Assembly: GCF_051131155.1 (NCBI RefSeq)
Contig: NZ_CP159508.1
Location: 1,116,001 to 1,180,000, forward strand
Direction of reading: 5' to 3'
Length of the DNA: 64,000 bases
DNA from: Pseudanabaena minima
GTDB taxonomy: Bacteria > Cyanobacteriota > Cyanobacteriia > Pseudanabaenales > Pseudanabaenaceae
Part shown: one piece after another, positions 18,359-27,002 of the stretch
Position numbering within the stretch: the stretch's first letter is position 1
Layout of the letters: each line of letters starts with the position of its first letter
Notes under the pieces: generated by a model
What the model saw: the letters and a program-made list of their open reading frames with translations, nothing else
Told to the model about the DNA's origin: nothing
The model's database searches: none
Made by a program: the position numbers and the translations under genes

Positions 18359-18460
18359 TTCCAATCAAGAAATGGCGTAGCCATTTCTTGATTTAAAACC
18401 CTTACTGGGTTTGGTTTTCAATTCACGAAAGTGTTACAACACTTTCGTGAATTGCTATTA
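18359..18460 (+). repeat. ATACCAA double-hairpin element, family R1
   Basis: Hairpin A (ATCAAGAAATGGC/GCCATTTCTTGAT), linker AAAACCCTTACTGGGTTTGG, hairpin B (ATTCACGAAAGTGTT and its complement) and an ATTGCTATTA end. The left end (TTCCAA) has drifted from ATACCAA. Stem A here is a compensated variant of the usual CACAAAATGGC stem. Confidence 0.75.
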
Positions 18461-18537
18461 AGCATAATGTCGCAGTTTCTACTAAAGTTACATTAGCCCA
18501 ATAATGATTTGCCGTACTCCTAGAACAGTAAACCATT

Positions 18538-18706
18538 AACTGATGTTACGCAGGACATAGATGATGAATCTCTTGTTGGTAGCGAAGTAGGGCAACCACG
18601 GGGGGATTGCCCCTACCTGAATAATTCATGTTCTGTAGGGGCTGCGCCCCCGTGCCAGCCCTAAAACTCAGCTATCAAAGTTCTATCTGTGTAAGGTGAG
18701 TTATTA
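18538..18706. repeat. TGATGTTACG element, family R5, copy 1
   Basis: Begins AACTGATGTTACGCAGGA and ends TGTGTAAGGTGAGTTATT, an imperfect terminal inverted repeat. The centre has GGCAACCACGGGGGGATTGC and GTAGGGGCTGCGCCCCCGTG, which can pair with each other. A close copy is at 61537-61697. It lies in the 18298-18740 spacer, which has no gene. Confidence 0.75.
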
Positions 18707-18740
18707 ACTCAGAATTGTAAATTAGATTGTTTGGTAAAAC

Positions 18741-19952
18741 GTGGAAATTTTATGTATCAGTAACGGACATGGTGAAGATATCATCGCTGCCCGTATCTGC
18801 ATTGAACTAGAAAAGTTAGGATTTTCAGCGATCGCCTTGCCGCTTGTGGGTGTGGGACATGCCTATGCTAAAGCCAATATCCCGATCGTCGAAAAATTTA
18901 CACAGGCGATGCCATCGGGGGGATTTGTCCGCATGGATAGCCGTCAGTTAGCCCGTGATGTTAAAAGTGGATTGGTGGGGCTGACTCGTAAACAATTGGG
19001 CTTTGTGTGGAAATGGTCTCGCGAAAACCGCAGAAGCAAACGGTTAATTTTAGCGGTAGGTGATATTGTGCCATTGCTATTTGCATGGTTACCATCCCAG
19101 TTTGGCGGTTGTAATTTTGTGTTTGTCGCCACAGCTAAGTCAGAATATTACTGGCGCGATCGCAAAAGTAATTTACCCCATGTCAAAAAGCCTTTTGGCG
19201 GCTCGATCTTTTTTCCTTGGGAACGCGCTTTGATGAATAGCGATCGCTGTAAGGCGATATTTGTCCGTGATCTGTTAACTGCCGAGATCTTAAATCAAGA
19301 CTTTAAACTACCTGCGGTTTATCTCGGTAACTCGATGATGGATGGGCTGGAACCTAAGGGGCTTAATTTTGGTATTGGTGAAGATGAATGGGCGGTAGCA
19401 ATTTTACCTGGTTCGCGATCGCCTGAAGCCTATGAAAACTGGATGACCTTGATGCTTTGCGCTCAAGTTGTTTCCCGTGCGATTCCCCATAATGTCCATT
19501 TCTTAGTAGCGATCGCCCCAGATTTGGATATAGAAGTCATCGGACAGAGCATCATTCAAAAGGGTTGGCTACGCATTGATGAAACTACCTTTAAGGTACA
19601 GAATGCGCGACTAATTCTCTTACAAGATGGCTTTAGTGATTGTCTTCATCAATGTCATTTAGGTTTAGCTATGGCGGGAACTGCGACGGAGCAGATGGTT
19701 GGTTTAGGTAAGCCTGTAATTACGATCGCAGGAAATGGTCCTCAATTCACGCGCAAATTTGCCGAAGAACAAGCGGATTTATTAGGATGTTCGATTAACT
19801 TGATCGAAAAACCTGCTCAAGTTGCCGATGTTCTCAATGAGATTTTGCAAGATCCTGATTACTTTCAAGAAGTAAGTCGTAATGGCGAGGAGCGTATGGG
19901 GCAAGCAGGAGCATCGGCACGAATCGCTAAATATATTAGTGATTTAAGCTAA
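18741..19952 (+). CDS. Lipid-A-disaccharide synthase-related glycosyltransferase-like protein
   Basis: 403 residues starting at GTG 18741. The N-terminus EILCISNGHGEDIIAARI and the later LAVGDIVPLLFAWL, ILPGSRSPEAYENW and LAMAGTATEQMVGLGKPVIT segments match the cyanobacterial family called lipid-A-disaccharide synthase-related (LpxB-like GT-B fold). The nucleotide-sugar site GTATEQ is present. True LpxB genes have more conserved acyl-UDP-GlcN motifs, so the acceptor may differ. No lipid A genes flank it. The GTG start is supported by the conserved first residues; no other start keeps them. Confidence 0.82.
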   Translation: MEILCISNGHGEDIIAARICIELEKLGFSAIALPLVGVGHAYAKANIPIVEKFTQAMPSGGFVRMDSRQLARDVKSGLVGLTRKQLGFVWKWSRENRRSKRLILAVGDIVPLLFAWLPSQFGGCNFVFVATAKSEYYWRDRKSNLPHVKKPFGGSIFFPWERALMNSDRCKAIFVRDLLTAEILNQDFKLPAVYLGNSMMDGLEPKGLNFGIGEDEWAVAILPGSRSPEAYENWMTLMLCAQVVSRAIPHNVHFLVAIAPDLDIEVIGQSIIQKGWLRIDETTFKVQNARLILLQDGFSDCLHQCHLGLAMAGTATEQMVGLGKPVITIAGNGPQFTRKFAEEQADLLGCSINLIEKPAQVADVLNEILQDPDYFQEVSRNGEERMGQAGASARIAKYISDLS

Positions 19953-19964
19953 CGTCAATTTTTC

Positions 19965-19999
19965 GCCATTTGCGCCGCGCGAAGCGCGGCGCAAATGGC
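19965..19999. terminator. Hairpin between LpxB-like gene and membrane-protein gene
   Basis: GCCATTTGCGCCGCGC, loop GAA, then the exact complement; located between convergent genes. The same 16-bp stem recurs at 56658-56694 with loop TTC. Confidence 0.75.
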
Positions 20000-20012
20000 T
20001 ATATCGATCACG

Positions 20013-21146
20013 TTAAGCTAAGAAACTCACCCCAAAAAGAATAAAACCTAAAAGTAAGCTGGTGGCATTAGTGAGTAAACTGAGTAATCCAGCTTGCTTT
20101 AAGGATAGTTGCCCCAGACTTAGAGTGGATATCAACCATGCTTCATAGACTACCGCAAAAATTTCAGAAACTGGCAATGTAAAACGATAGGGAATTCCTT
20201 CGGCGATCGGAATTCGATTTCCGTAACCAAACCAAAGTGCGATAAAGCCGCCAAGGATATTCATGCTGACAAAAATAAGCAAAGAGAAGAAGACAATTTT
20301 TTTAGAGGAGTCTTGGCGAATTACTTGCATAGCAAAGCCGTAGAAGAAAGCTACAACTAAGGAACTAATTCCAAAATAGCGTCCTAAGAGAATTTGAAAT
20401 GGTTCCAAAGATGGAAAAAATGACCAAACTACTGGATAGCTAAATAGATTGACCATTGCGATCGCCATCAATACTCTAAAAATCTTTGCTTGGGATGCTT
20501 TGCGCCACCATAAAACAACTGCACCTACCAATAGTTCAGAGGTAATTGTCAGAAGCCATCCAGTCAAGAACATCTGACTTGTATATTCTTGAACAGGCGT
20601 TAAAATAAAATATGCAAGTTTGTTCTCTTCCTGAATTACTTGTAAAGAGTCCTGATTAACTAGCACTTGCCAAACACCACTATGAGGGAAAGATGCAGTT
20701 TTTTCTTTGGGATCTTTTAAAAGCGTAGGGCTTAGACGTAAGCGATCGGAGAACTGTCCAATTAGGCTAAACCATCTATTGGGATCATCTTGAGGTTTAG
20801 TTTTATCTATGGGGAAAGTATTAACCAGATCGCTAACCAATAAGCAGCGATCGCTAGCACAGTTAAATTGATAGCTATTATCTAAATTCAAGGCAATGGC
20901 AGGGGACTTTAAACAGCCTACATCACGACATTCACCATATTGGATAAACAATCTTGGCTGTTCACAGGTAGCTGTATTGCATTCAACTATCTGTAAACCT
21001 TGTAGGGTTTGTTTACCTACTGGATAAGCGAATGTAAACCAGTTCATCGGAGGTGGCGGCGGAGCATTAGCGCTAGCAGATGAAGCGAATAGAACAATCA
21101 TCGCGATCGTCAAAATCCCAATCAATTTCGACAACTTCCATTTCAT
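20013..21146 (-). CDS. Exported multi-pass membrane protein of unknown function
   Basis: 377 residues. An N-terminal signal peptide (KLIGILTIAMIVLFASSASA, then NAPPPPPMNW) is followed by an extracytoplasmic domain of about 165 residues with six cysteines in a cluster (VECNTATCEQ, GECRDVGCL, FNCASDRCLL). At least five hydrophobic helices follow, from about residue 190 to the end. The even number of clustered cysteines suggests disulfides in the periplasm. I do not recognise the family. It lies 86 bases after the O-antigen-ligase gene on the same strand, separated by a hairpin (21191-21219). Confidence 0.7.
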   Translation of the reverse strand: MKWKLSKLIGILTIAMIVLFASSASANAPPPPPMNWFTFAYPVGKQTLQGLQIVECNTATCEQPRLFIQYGECRDVGCLKSPAIALNLDNSYQFNCASDRCLLVSDLVNTFPIDKTKPQDDPNRWFSLIGQFSDRLRLSPTLLKDPKEKTASFPHSGVWQVLVNQDSLQVIQEENKLAYFILTPVQEYTSQMFLTGWLLTITSELLVGAVVLWWRKASQAKIFRVLMAIAMVNLFSYPVVWSFFPSLEPFQILLGRYFGISSLVVAFFYGFAMQVIRQDSSKKIVFFSLLIFVSMNILGGFIALWFGYGNRIPIAEGIPYRFTLPVSEIFAVVYEAWLISTLSLGQLSLKQAGLLSLLTNATSLLLGFILFGVSFLA

Positions 21147-21190
21147 AGATTAATAGCCAAGTTTTGCTAAAATCAGAACTTCCGAAAACA

Positions 21191-21219
21191 AAAAGAAAGT
21201 TGCTTCGCAACTTTCTTTT
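21191..21219. terminator. Hairpin between O-antigen-ligase-like gene and downstream membrane gene
   Basis: AAAAGAAAGTTGC, loop TTC, exact complement; follows the stop of the 21233-23770 gene and could terminate it. Confidence 0.6.
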
Positions 21220-21232
21220 GAGTATAGCGATC

Positions 21233-23770
21233 TTAAGAGAATAAATCTTTAAGAAAAAGTGATATCTCAGCGCGTTCACTAACATTAAAGAAGTCAAGGG
21301 GAACCACTCCATCTAAGTGACGGCTAACTACACCAAAGCCCACTCTTGCCCTGCGATAGTTGATTACTAACGGACTATTCGTGGGTAAAGGGAATCGTAG
21401 CCAAGCATCAAAACTTGGAGCCTGCGCCATGCGATCGCTCATTGCTTTGACGATCGCTGCTGAACGCTCATCAGGTAAACTACTCGTCGCAAATACATAG
21501 GCGCGTTCTAGTAACTTGTCTCGCAAATTAGGATTTAACCATGCCGAAATGATCATTTCTAAAGGGGTTTGGGGATTTTGCTTGACTGATTGCAAAGCGT
21601 TGGTGTCGTTGGCGATCGCATTAGCAAGGAGAACTGCGGTGGGATTACCCGTTTGCTGGAGTTCGTTAACTGCATTAGGATTACCATTCCACCATTGTAA
21701 GGCGGCAAAATTTAAGGCTTTTTGGGGATTACCACGATAGCTAGTTTCCAGATTGGCTAATACTTGCGGATAAAGACTCTGAAAAGGTGCGTCTTTCCAG
21801 AGTGGGCTAGTAATAAAAATAGGATCGTTAATTACTTCCGTCGTCATAGCAGCGATCGCTTCAGATTGTTTTCCTTGGCGCAATAGACTGATACCTAAAC
21901 CAAAGGAAAGCGATCGCTTGTTAGGAACAAGTTCTAACCCTCGGCGGAAATAAGTTTCTGCCGCTTGAGCAGAAGCGAGATCAGTTTCTCGAAGACTTAG
22001 CCATGCTGCAGCGTTATACCCTGCTTCGTTATGAGGATTAGACGCGATTGATGTTTTGATCCATGCCAAGCCTTCTTTTTGCCATGCGGATGACTGTGGT
22101 AAATTTGGATAGTTGACCGCGAGATCGGCTAAATTCCAACCCAACTGATAGGAATAGTAGGGTTCCCAAGGAGCAAGTTGATGTGCAAATTTAAGCCGAT
22201 CTTGGAACTTATCAACGGCGGCGATCGCTTCAGGTAAAAACTCTGGTTTGGCGGCTGCTAAATCTATTCTTGCTGTTGATAGATAAATAAATCCTACACT
22301 CGATGATTGCCAAGCGATATTCACAGGAACCAGCCATGCGATCGCTGCTCCCAAATAAACTGTGGCAATAATTGCTAACCAGAGGCGTGGCTGTTTTTGA
22401 TGACCAAGACTAATTAACTCCCCCGTATGTACTTGCCCTAAGTAAGCAAGACTAGCAAATACAATCACCAAGCTGCCACTAATGGCAGGCACATCAAGCT
22501 GATAGTCCGTAATCGCTAACATGCCATAACCGATCAGACTACCAAACAAACCATAGGATATCGCCTGTATTTCTGGATTAGCTTGCCAACTACGAGATCT
22601 GTGCAATTTGATAAATAGAGAAATAAGCGCGATCAGTAAAAACACAAAGGTAATTACTGCACCGATCCCCAGTTCCGCCCAAAGATGCACAGGCGTACTA
22701 TGTAACTGAAATAAAAGCTCAGCTTCACGTCCCGCCCATTGTGGACGGTATTGCTGATAGAGCATGACTGCCGAGCCTGCGCCCGCACCAAATAGCCAAT
22801 GCTCTAAGCCAATCCGCCAACCCACGTCCGCAGCGATCGCTCTAAATAGTAACTCGCCTGATCCTTGAGTAGGGTTAGCAAAACTAGAAATTAGTCCTGA
22901 TATAAGCGATCTCAAGCGATTATTTGTAGAAATTAAAAATGCTACCAAAGCGATCGCCCCACCACCGCCTAAAGCTACTAAACCGCGATTGCTACGATTG
23001 CGAAAGAAAGCCACGACAATTCCATACAAAACAATTGCTCCCAGTCCTAGAAATCCGCCCCGCGAACTGGTGGTATACAAATCAATCAACCCTAATCCGA
23101 TCGCCGTTAACCACAGCGATCTCCATATCCCTGTCTGCGCGATCGCTAAACTCGCAAAAATCGGCAAGACTAGCATCAAAAATCCTGCCACATAGTTTTG
23201 ATGTCCCATTGGAGCCCAATTGCGAGACTGCAAATCTGAAAAATCGTAACTAAGATTTAGTCCCCATTGATTAAGCTTGGCAAAATTAGCCAATTGTGGC
23301 AGCCATGATCGGGTAATCCACAAAAATAAACTTGCAATAATTACTGCAAATCCTAATAAGCCTTGAAATCGTAAAATTTTGGATAATTGCAAACCCGAAT
23401 TCTTGGGGATTGCAGTTTCTGTATTTGAAGCGACATGCAAAAAATTATTCGTCACATACAGTGCAATAAAATAGCCAAATGCAGTCAGGCTATACCACAT
23501 ACCCTGATTTGGAAACCGTGAAAACATGGTTGATAAGCACAGTGTTACAAATCCAGCACCGATCGCCCAGTCCAAGCCACTACCTAATAAATAAAATGGT
23601 TTCTCACGCCGCCATAGATTTAGTAAGCCTGCGATCGCAAAGCATAATAAGCCAACTTGCCACAGCAGCACCCAAGGAAAAGCCACCATCTGGGTACTAC
23701 TATCGGGGAGCAGCGTGAATAAAATATAGGCGGCGATGCCTAACTGGACGATTAACCGACCTGTATTCAT
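21233..23770 (-). CDS. O-antigen ligase-like (Wzy_C) membrane protein with TPR region
   Basis: 845 residues. About 450 N-terminal residues carry 10-12 membrane helices. They include the Wzy_C/O-antigen-ligase signature near LYTTSSRGGFLGLGAIVLYG and the large loop with LEHWLFGAGAGSA...HSTPVHLWAELG. The C-terminal 390 residues contain TPR-like helices (for example AQAAETYFRRGLELVPNKRSL, KQSEAIAAMTTEVINDP). IctB-like and WaaL/polymerase proteins of cyanobacteria share this layout. It probably transfers or polymerises a lipid-linked glycan at the cytoplasmic membrane; the acceptor is not known. No glycan cluster surrounds it. Confidence 0.82.
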   Translation of the reverse strand: MNTGRLIVQLGIAAYILFTLLPDSSTQMVAFPWVLLWQVGLLCFAIAGLLNLWRREKPFYLLGSGLDWAIGAGFVTLCLSTMFSRFPNQGMWYSLTAFGYFIALYVTNNFLHVASNTETAIPKNSGLQLSKILRFQGLLGFAVIIASLFLWITRSWLPQLANFAKLNQWGLNLSYDFSDLQSRNWAPMGHQNYVAGFLMLVLPIFASLAIAQTGIWRSLWLTAIGLGLIDLYTTSSRGGFLGLGAIVLYGIVVAFFRNRSNRGLVALGGGGAIALVAFLISTNNRLRSLISGLISSFANPTQGSGELLFRAIAADVGWRIGLEHWLFGAGAGSAVMLYQQYRPQWAGREAELLFQLHSTPVHLWAELGIGAVITFVFLLIALISLFIKLHRSRSWQANPEIQAISYGLFGSLIGYGMLAITDYQLDVPAISGSLVIVFASLAYLGQVHTGELISLGHQKQPRLWLAIIATVYLGAAIAWLVPVNIAWQSSSVGFIYLSTARIDLAAAKPEFLPEAIAAVDKFQDRLKFAHQLAPWEPYYSYQLGWNLADLAVNYPNLPQSSAWQKEGLAWIKTSIASNPHNEAGYNAAAWLSLRETDLASAQAAETYFRRGLELVPNKRSLSFGLGISLLRQGKQSEAIAAMTTEVINDPIFITSPLWKDAPFQSLYPQVLANLETSYRGNPQKALNFAALQWWNGNPNAVNELQQTGNPTAVLLANAIANDTNALQSVKQNPQTPLEMIISAWLNPNLRDKLLERAYVFATSSLPDERSAAIVKAMSDRMAQAPSFDAWLRFPLPTNSPLVINYRRARVGFGVVSRHLDGVVPLDFFNVSERAEISLFLKDLFS

Positions 23771-23858
23771 AAAATTTGGTGAACTGATTTCACAAAATAA
23801 TCAGCAAATAGCGTTGTGAACGGTACAAGCTTAGATTATGTCAGTAATTCCCGTGATG

Positions 23859-23912
23859 AAACCGATTTTGGTGTTCCCACGCTTAAGGCACTGGGAACAC
23901 CAAAATCGGTTT
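23859..23912. repeat. Hairpin in the 23771-24147 divergent spacer
   Basis: Perfect 21-bp arms AAACCGATTTTGGTGTTCCC... (23859-23879, 23892-23912). A related AAAAAACCGATTTTTATAAT lies beyond the R1 element at about 24046-24065, suggesting the R1 element inserted in a larger inverted-repeat unit. Nothing else but promoter sequence is expected in this spacer. Confidence 0.6.
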
Positions 23913-23920
23913 TTTGAATG

Positions 23921-24027
23921 TAATACCAAAGCACAAAATGGCTCCGCCATTTTGTGCTTTTAAAACCCTTGTTGGGTTTGATTTTCAATTCACAAAAGTG
24001 TCGCCACACTTTTGTGAATTGGTATAA
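23921..24027 (+). repeat. ATACCAA double-hairpin element, family R1
   Basis: Full-length copy: TAATACCAA, hairpin CACAAAATGGCTCCGCCATTTTGTG (loop part of the palindrome), linker AAAACCCTTGTTGGGTTTG, hairpin CACAAAAGTGTCGCC..., end TTGGTATA. It ends about 120 bases before the GAF-domain gene and may affect its leader. Confidence 0.8.
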
Positions 24028-24147
24028 GCTGTATGCCTGCTTTCAAAAAACCGATTTTTATAATGAGAATTGCCATGGATTCGATTTCATCCGTACGAAA
24101 AATCCTAAAATAGAGATATTATGGCGATCGCTGATACTTAGCAACTT

Positions 24148-25332
24148 ATGAACGGGGTTCCTGCTTTTCTTGATCCTACTGAAAAATTGAAATGTGAATC
24201 AATTGCCACAGCAATGTCTTCTAGCAGTAGTCCTGAAGAGTTGTTAAAAATTTTTTTAACCAGTTTAGGAGATCTCTTAGATGTCAATCGTGTAGCAATT
24301 TGTCAGTTCACAAACCAAGACGAGGGGATTGTATTAGTAGAAGCAATTTCTCCTAATATTCAAAGCATAAAAAATCAAACCTATCCAATTTCTTATTTTG
24401 GAGTGGATTCTCTCCAAAATTATCCACGCGATCGCCCTGTAAAGCTATCAAATGTCGCTCAAATACCTGAAATATATAGCGTCCATCAAAGTTGGCATGC
24501 CACTCAGGTTAAGGCGATGATGTCAGCGCCAATTTTGTTTGGTTCATTGACTGCACTTAATCAAATATGGGGATTAGCATTTGTCCAACAATGCGATCGC
24601 ATCAGACAATGGCAGCCTCAAGAGGCTTATTTTTTATCTGAGTTATCTCAAGTTTTAGGTCAATGTTTACAGTCTTGGGAATTAAGTTTGCGATCGCCCA
24701 CATTCTTGCAATCATCGCTTGTGTATGGTCAATCTATCGATGACTCTCAGGATCTAGAAGAACTGATCGTCAGAAGAGTCGAACTATCCAATGATTCAGA
24801 AGTTATACAAGTCCAACCAGAATCAAACACAGATGATATTGCCGTATCTAATGACTTCATTTTGTCCGACGATGAAGAGAACGAAATATTAGATAGAAGT
24901 CGCATCAGAAATAGTGACACTTCTATCAATCAAGCCATTAATCTGGCGATGCAAAAGCTAGAACAAAAAAACTTATATAGCTCTAGTCCTTATCCTCGTG
25001 TTTTTGCTGCCATAGATATGCCCCAAGATATCTACGGTGTTGATTTGGAATCCACAACTCTAGAGGATGTACTAGAAAGCTGTGTTCAAGATCCAACTCA
25101 AGTTCAGCCACAGACAAAAGTTGATTATTTGCAACAACGAGTTGGCGAACTGATCGAAAGTATGCAGCAAAAATTAGATGAAATTGCCGAGCTTCAGAAA
25201 CAAGTACAAGAGTTAACTGCGTCCCAACAGGAATTTCGGCGAATATTGCTAGATTTACAATCCGAAAACTTGACCCAAAACATCAAAGATGCGGTTATCG
25301 AAATGTATCGATCCCTAACATCAAACCAATAA
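24148..25332 (+). CDS. GAF-domain protein with C-terminal coiled coil
   Basis: 394 residues. Residues about 15-180 form a GAF domain of the cyanobacterial phytochrome/sensor type (LTSLGDLLDVNRVAICQF, ...VKAMMSAPILF..., QIWGLAFVQQCDRIRQWQPQE). No obvious bilin-binding Cys-His is visible, so a bound chromophore is not predicted. The middle is acidic and low-complexity, and residues about 325-370 form a coiled coil (LQQRVGELIESMQQKLDEI). It has no kinase, GGDEF or output domain, so it may work as a dimerising sensor or adaptor. The stop codon lies within the downstream palindrome. Confidence 0.75.
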   Translation: MNGVPAFLDPTEKLKCESIATAMSSSSSPEELLKIFLTSLGDLLDVNRVAICQFTNQDEGIVLVEAISPNIQSIKNQTYPISYFGVDSLQNYPRDRPVKLSNVAQIPEIYSVHQSWHATQVKAMMSAPILFGSLTALNQIWGLAFVQQCDRIRQWQPQEAYFLSELSQVLGQCLQSWELSLRSPTFLQSSLVYGQSIDDSQDLEELIVRRVELSNDSEVIQVQPESNTDDIAVSNDFILSDDEENEILDRSRIRNSDTSINQAINLAMQKLEQKNLYSSSPYPRVFAAIDMPQDIYGVDLESTTLEDVLESCVQDPTQVQPQTKVDYLQQRVGELIESMQQKLDEIAELQKQVQELTASQQEFRRILLDLQSENLTQNIKDAVIEMYRSLTSNQ

Positions 25333-25379
25333 AACTTTGAGAAAGTATCGCTTCGCGATACTTTCTCAAAGTTTTATTG
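25327..25379. terminator. Perfect 25-bp-arm hairpin spanning the GAF gene stop codon
   Basis: CAATAAAACTTTGAGAAAGT continues to 25-bp arms around TTC. The TAA stop (25330-25332) is within the left arm. It ends in TTTTATTG, consistent with termination. Confidence 0.75.
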
Positions 25380-25396
25380 AGTTACATTGCCTAGAA

Positions 25397-25518
25397 CAAA
25401 TTGAGGGAGGATTTGGAGACCAAATCTCTACATTTTTTTAAGGTAGGGGCTTGGTCTCCAAGCCCAAATCCCTACATTTTTTTAAAAAATAGGGGCTTGG
25501 TCTCCAAGCCCCTATTTT
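25397..25518. repeat. Tandem inverted GGTCTCCAAG repeats
   Basis: Three related palindromic units based on TTGGTCTCCAA (GGATTTGGAGACCAAATC, GGGGCTTGGTCTCCAAGCCC twice) with ACATTTTTTTAA spacers. The same unit occurs at 41383-41450 inside the R5 composite. The units are too few and too variable for a CRISPR. Confidence 0.65.
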
Positions 25519-25524
25519 TGTTAT

Positions 25525-25722
25525 TTAATTGCGAGTGACAACTGCCTCAATATGAGCAGTTTTCGTTTTTACATTTGTGGTGGCATCAACTTGGCTTTCA
25601 ACAGAGGCGATCGCCCAACGCAGTGGTTCACCATGTTTAGCTAGTTCTTGCTCAACAGTTTTAGCGATCGCTTCTTGATTTTCATTAATCTCAATTTCCG
25701 CAGTAATAAAATGGGTAGTCAT
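25525..25722 (-). CDS. Small conserved-looking hypothetical protein
   Basis: 65 residues from ATG 25722 (MTTHFITAEIEI...), with AAGAGCAAATGCA upstream; an ATG at 25776 would add 18 residues of unlikely composition. The sequence alternates beta-strand and helix (TAEIEINENQEAIAKTVEQELAKHGEPLRWAIASV), like a small alpha/beta fold. No membrane segment, cysteine or known motif is seen. It lies between repeats and upstream of the divergent pdhA. I do not recognise a function. Confidence 0.6.
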   Translation of the reverse strand: MTTHFITAEIEINENQEAIAKTVEQELAKHGEPLRWAIASVESQVDATTNVKTKTAHIEAVVTRN

Positions 25723-25826
25723 TGCATTTGCTCTTTTAATTTGATAGTAATTTATGTGTGACGGCTGTGCTGCCACACAATTTTAATTAATGGATAGAAT
25801 TGTATAGCGCATCGAAGCAAACTAGA

Positions 25827-25865
25827 AGATGAGTGGCGACGCGAAGCGTCGCCACTCATCTTCAA
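25827..25865. repeat. GATGAGTGGCG palindrome
   Basis: GAAGATGAGTGGCGACGC, GAA loop, exact complement, in the leader region of pdhA. A sister stem (GATGAGTGGCGGCGC) is at 42819-42871. Nearby AACTAGCGACAGCTAG resembles one end of family R2. Confidence 0.6.
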
Positions 25866-25943
25866 CAAAACTAGCGACAGCTAGACATTCACTGCTAGAC
25901 TAAACAAAAGAAAAATTTAACGATTAGCACACTTACTGAATCG

Positions 25944-26972
25944 ATGCCTCAAGACACTGTTGCGACTGTTTCGACTTCTGCACTCAAGATCACCACAGAC
26001 GAAGCTCTCACCATTTATGAAGACATGGTGCTAGGGCGTACTTTCGAGGATAAGTGCGCGGAAATGTATTATCGCGGAAGAATGTTTGGGTTTGTGCATT
26101 TGTATAACGGTCAAGAAGCCGTTGCTACTGGTGTCATCAAAGCAATGCGTCCTGATGACTATGTATGCAGCACCTACCGCGATCATGTTCATGCACTCAG
26201 TGCAGGTGTCACCGCCAATGAAGTCATGGCAGAACTGTTTGGTAAAGAGACAGGATGCAGTAAAGGTCGTGGCGGCTCGATGCATATTTTCTCAGCCAAG
26301 AATAACTTTTTAGGGGGATATGCTTTCGTTGCAGAGGGAATTCCCGTTGCATCGGGTGCAGCATTTCAGTCCAAATATCGCCGCGAAGTGATGGGTGATC
26401 CCAATGCTGATCAGGTAACGGCTTGCTTCTTTGGAGATGGCGCAAGTAATAATGGTCAATTTTATGAAACCTTAAATATGGCAGCTTTGTGGAAGTTGCC
26501 AATCATTTTTGTGATTGAAAACAATGATTGGGCGATCGGCATGAAGCATCATCGCGCCACTTCTGATGTACGGATTCATAAGAAAGCAGAAGCTTTTGGG
26601 ATGCCTGGTTTTGAAGTTGATGGGATGGACGTTTTGGCAGTTCGGGAGCGCACTCAAGAAGCGATCCGTCGTGCCCGTGCTGGTGAAGGACCTACTGTTT
26701 TGGAATGCATGACCTATCGCTTTAGAGGTCACTCTCTGGCTGACCCTGACGAGTTACGCAGTAAGGAAGATAAGGATAAATGGTTTGGTCGCGATCCGAT
26801 TAAAATTTTTGCGAGTCGTGTGCTTGAGCATGGCTTGGTAGAAGAAAGCCAGTTAAAAGCGATCGACAAAAAAATCCGTGATGTGGTCGAGGAATGTGTC
26901 CGCTTTGCTGAAACCTCACCTGAGCCAGATCCCAAAGATCTATTTCGCTATCAATTTGCAGAAGACGAATAA
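25944..26972 (+). CDS. pdhA: Pyruvate dehydrogenase E1 component, alpha subunit
   Basis: 342 residues, the usual length of bacterial and plastid PdhA. E1-alpha works with PdhB to decarboxylate pyruvate using thiamine diphosphate, passing acetyl groups to the E2 lipoyl domain. The ThDP/Mg motif is intact (FFGDGASNNGQFYE... ENN; GDG 164-166, NN 169-170). The substrate-loop GKGRGGSMH-like segment (GCSKGRGGSMHIF) and the phospho-loop-like RFRGHSLADPDELR are both present. pdhB is not adjacent, as is common in cyanobacteria. A strong terminator follows at once. Confidence 0.96.
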   Translation: MPQDTVATVSTSALKITTDEALTIYEDMVLGRTFEDKCAEMYYRGRMFGFVHLYNGQEAVATGVIKAMRPDDYVCSTYRDHVHALSAGVTANEVMAELFGKETGCSKGRGGSMHIFSAKNNFLGGYAFVAEGIPVASGAAFQSKYRREVMGDPNADQVTACFFGDGASNNGQFYETLNMAALWKLPIIFVIENNDWAIGMKHHRATSDVRIHKKAEAFGMPGFEVDGMDVLAVRERTQEAIRRARAGEGPTVLECMTYRFRGHSLADPDELRSKEDKDKWFGRDPIKIFASRVLEHGLVEESQLKAIDKKIRDVVEECVRFAETSPEPDPKDLFRYQFAEDE

Positions 26973-27001
26973 AAAAAGGAGCGCTAAGCGCTCCTTTTTT
27001 T
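26972..27001 (+). terminator. Intrinsic terminator of pdhA
   Basis: AAAAAAGGAGCGC, a TAA loop, GCGCTCCTTTTTTT: classical stem with a U-tract directly after the stop codon. Confidence 0.85.
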
Positions 27002-27002
27002 A

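Noticed and set aside
23954..24151. Small protein of 65 residues beginning MLLKPLLGLIFNSQKC
   Set aside because: It is translated from the R1 repeat and has a near-identical counterpart in the R1 copy before mdh; not a gene.
25397..25518. Possible CRISPR-like array of GGTCTCCAAG repeats
   Set aside because: Only three units of different lengths, each palindromic, with AT-rich spacers of no fixed size and no cas genes.
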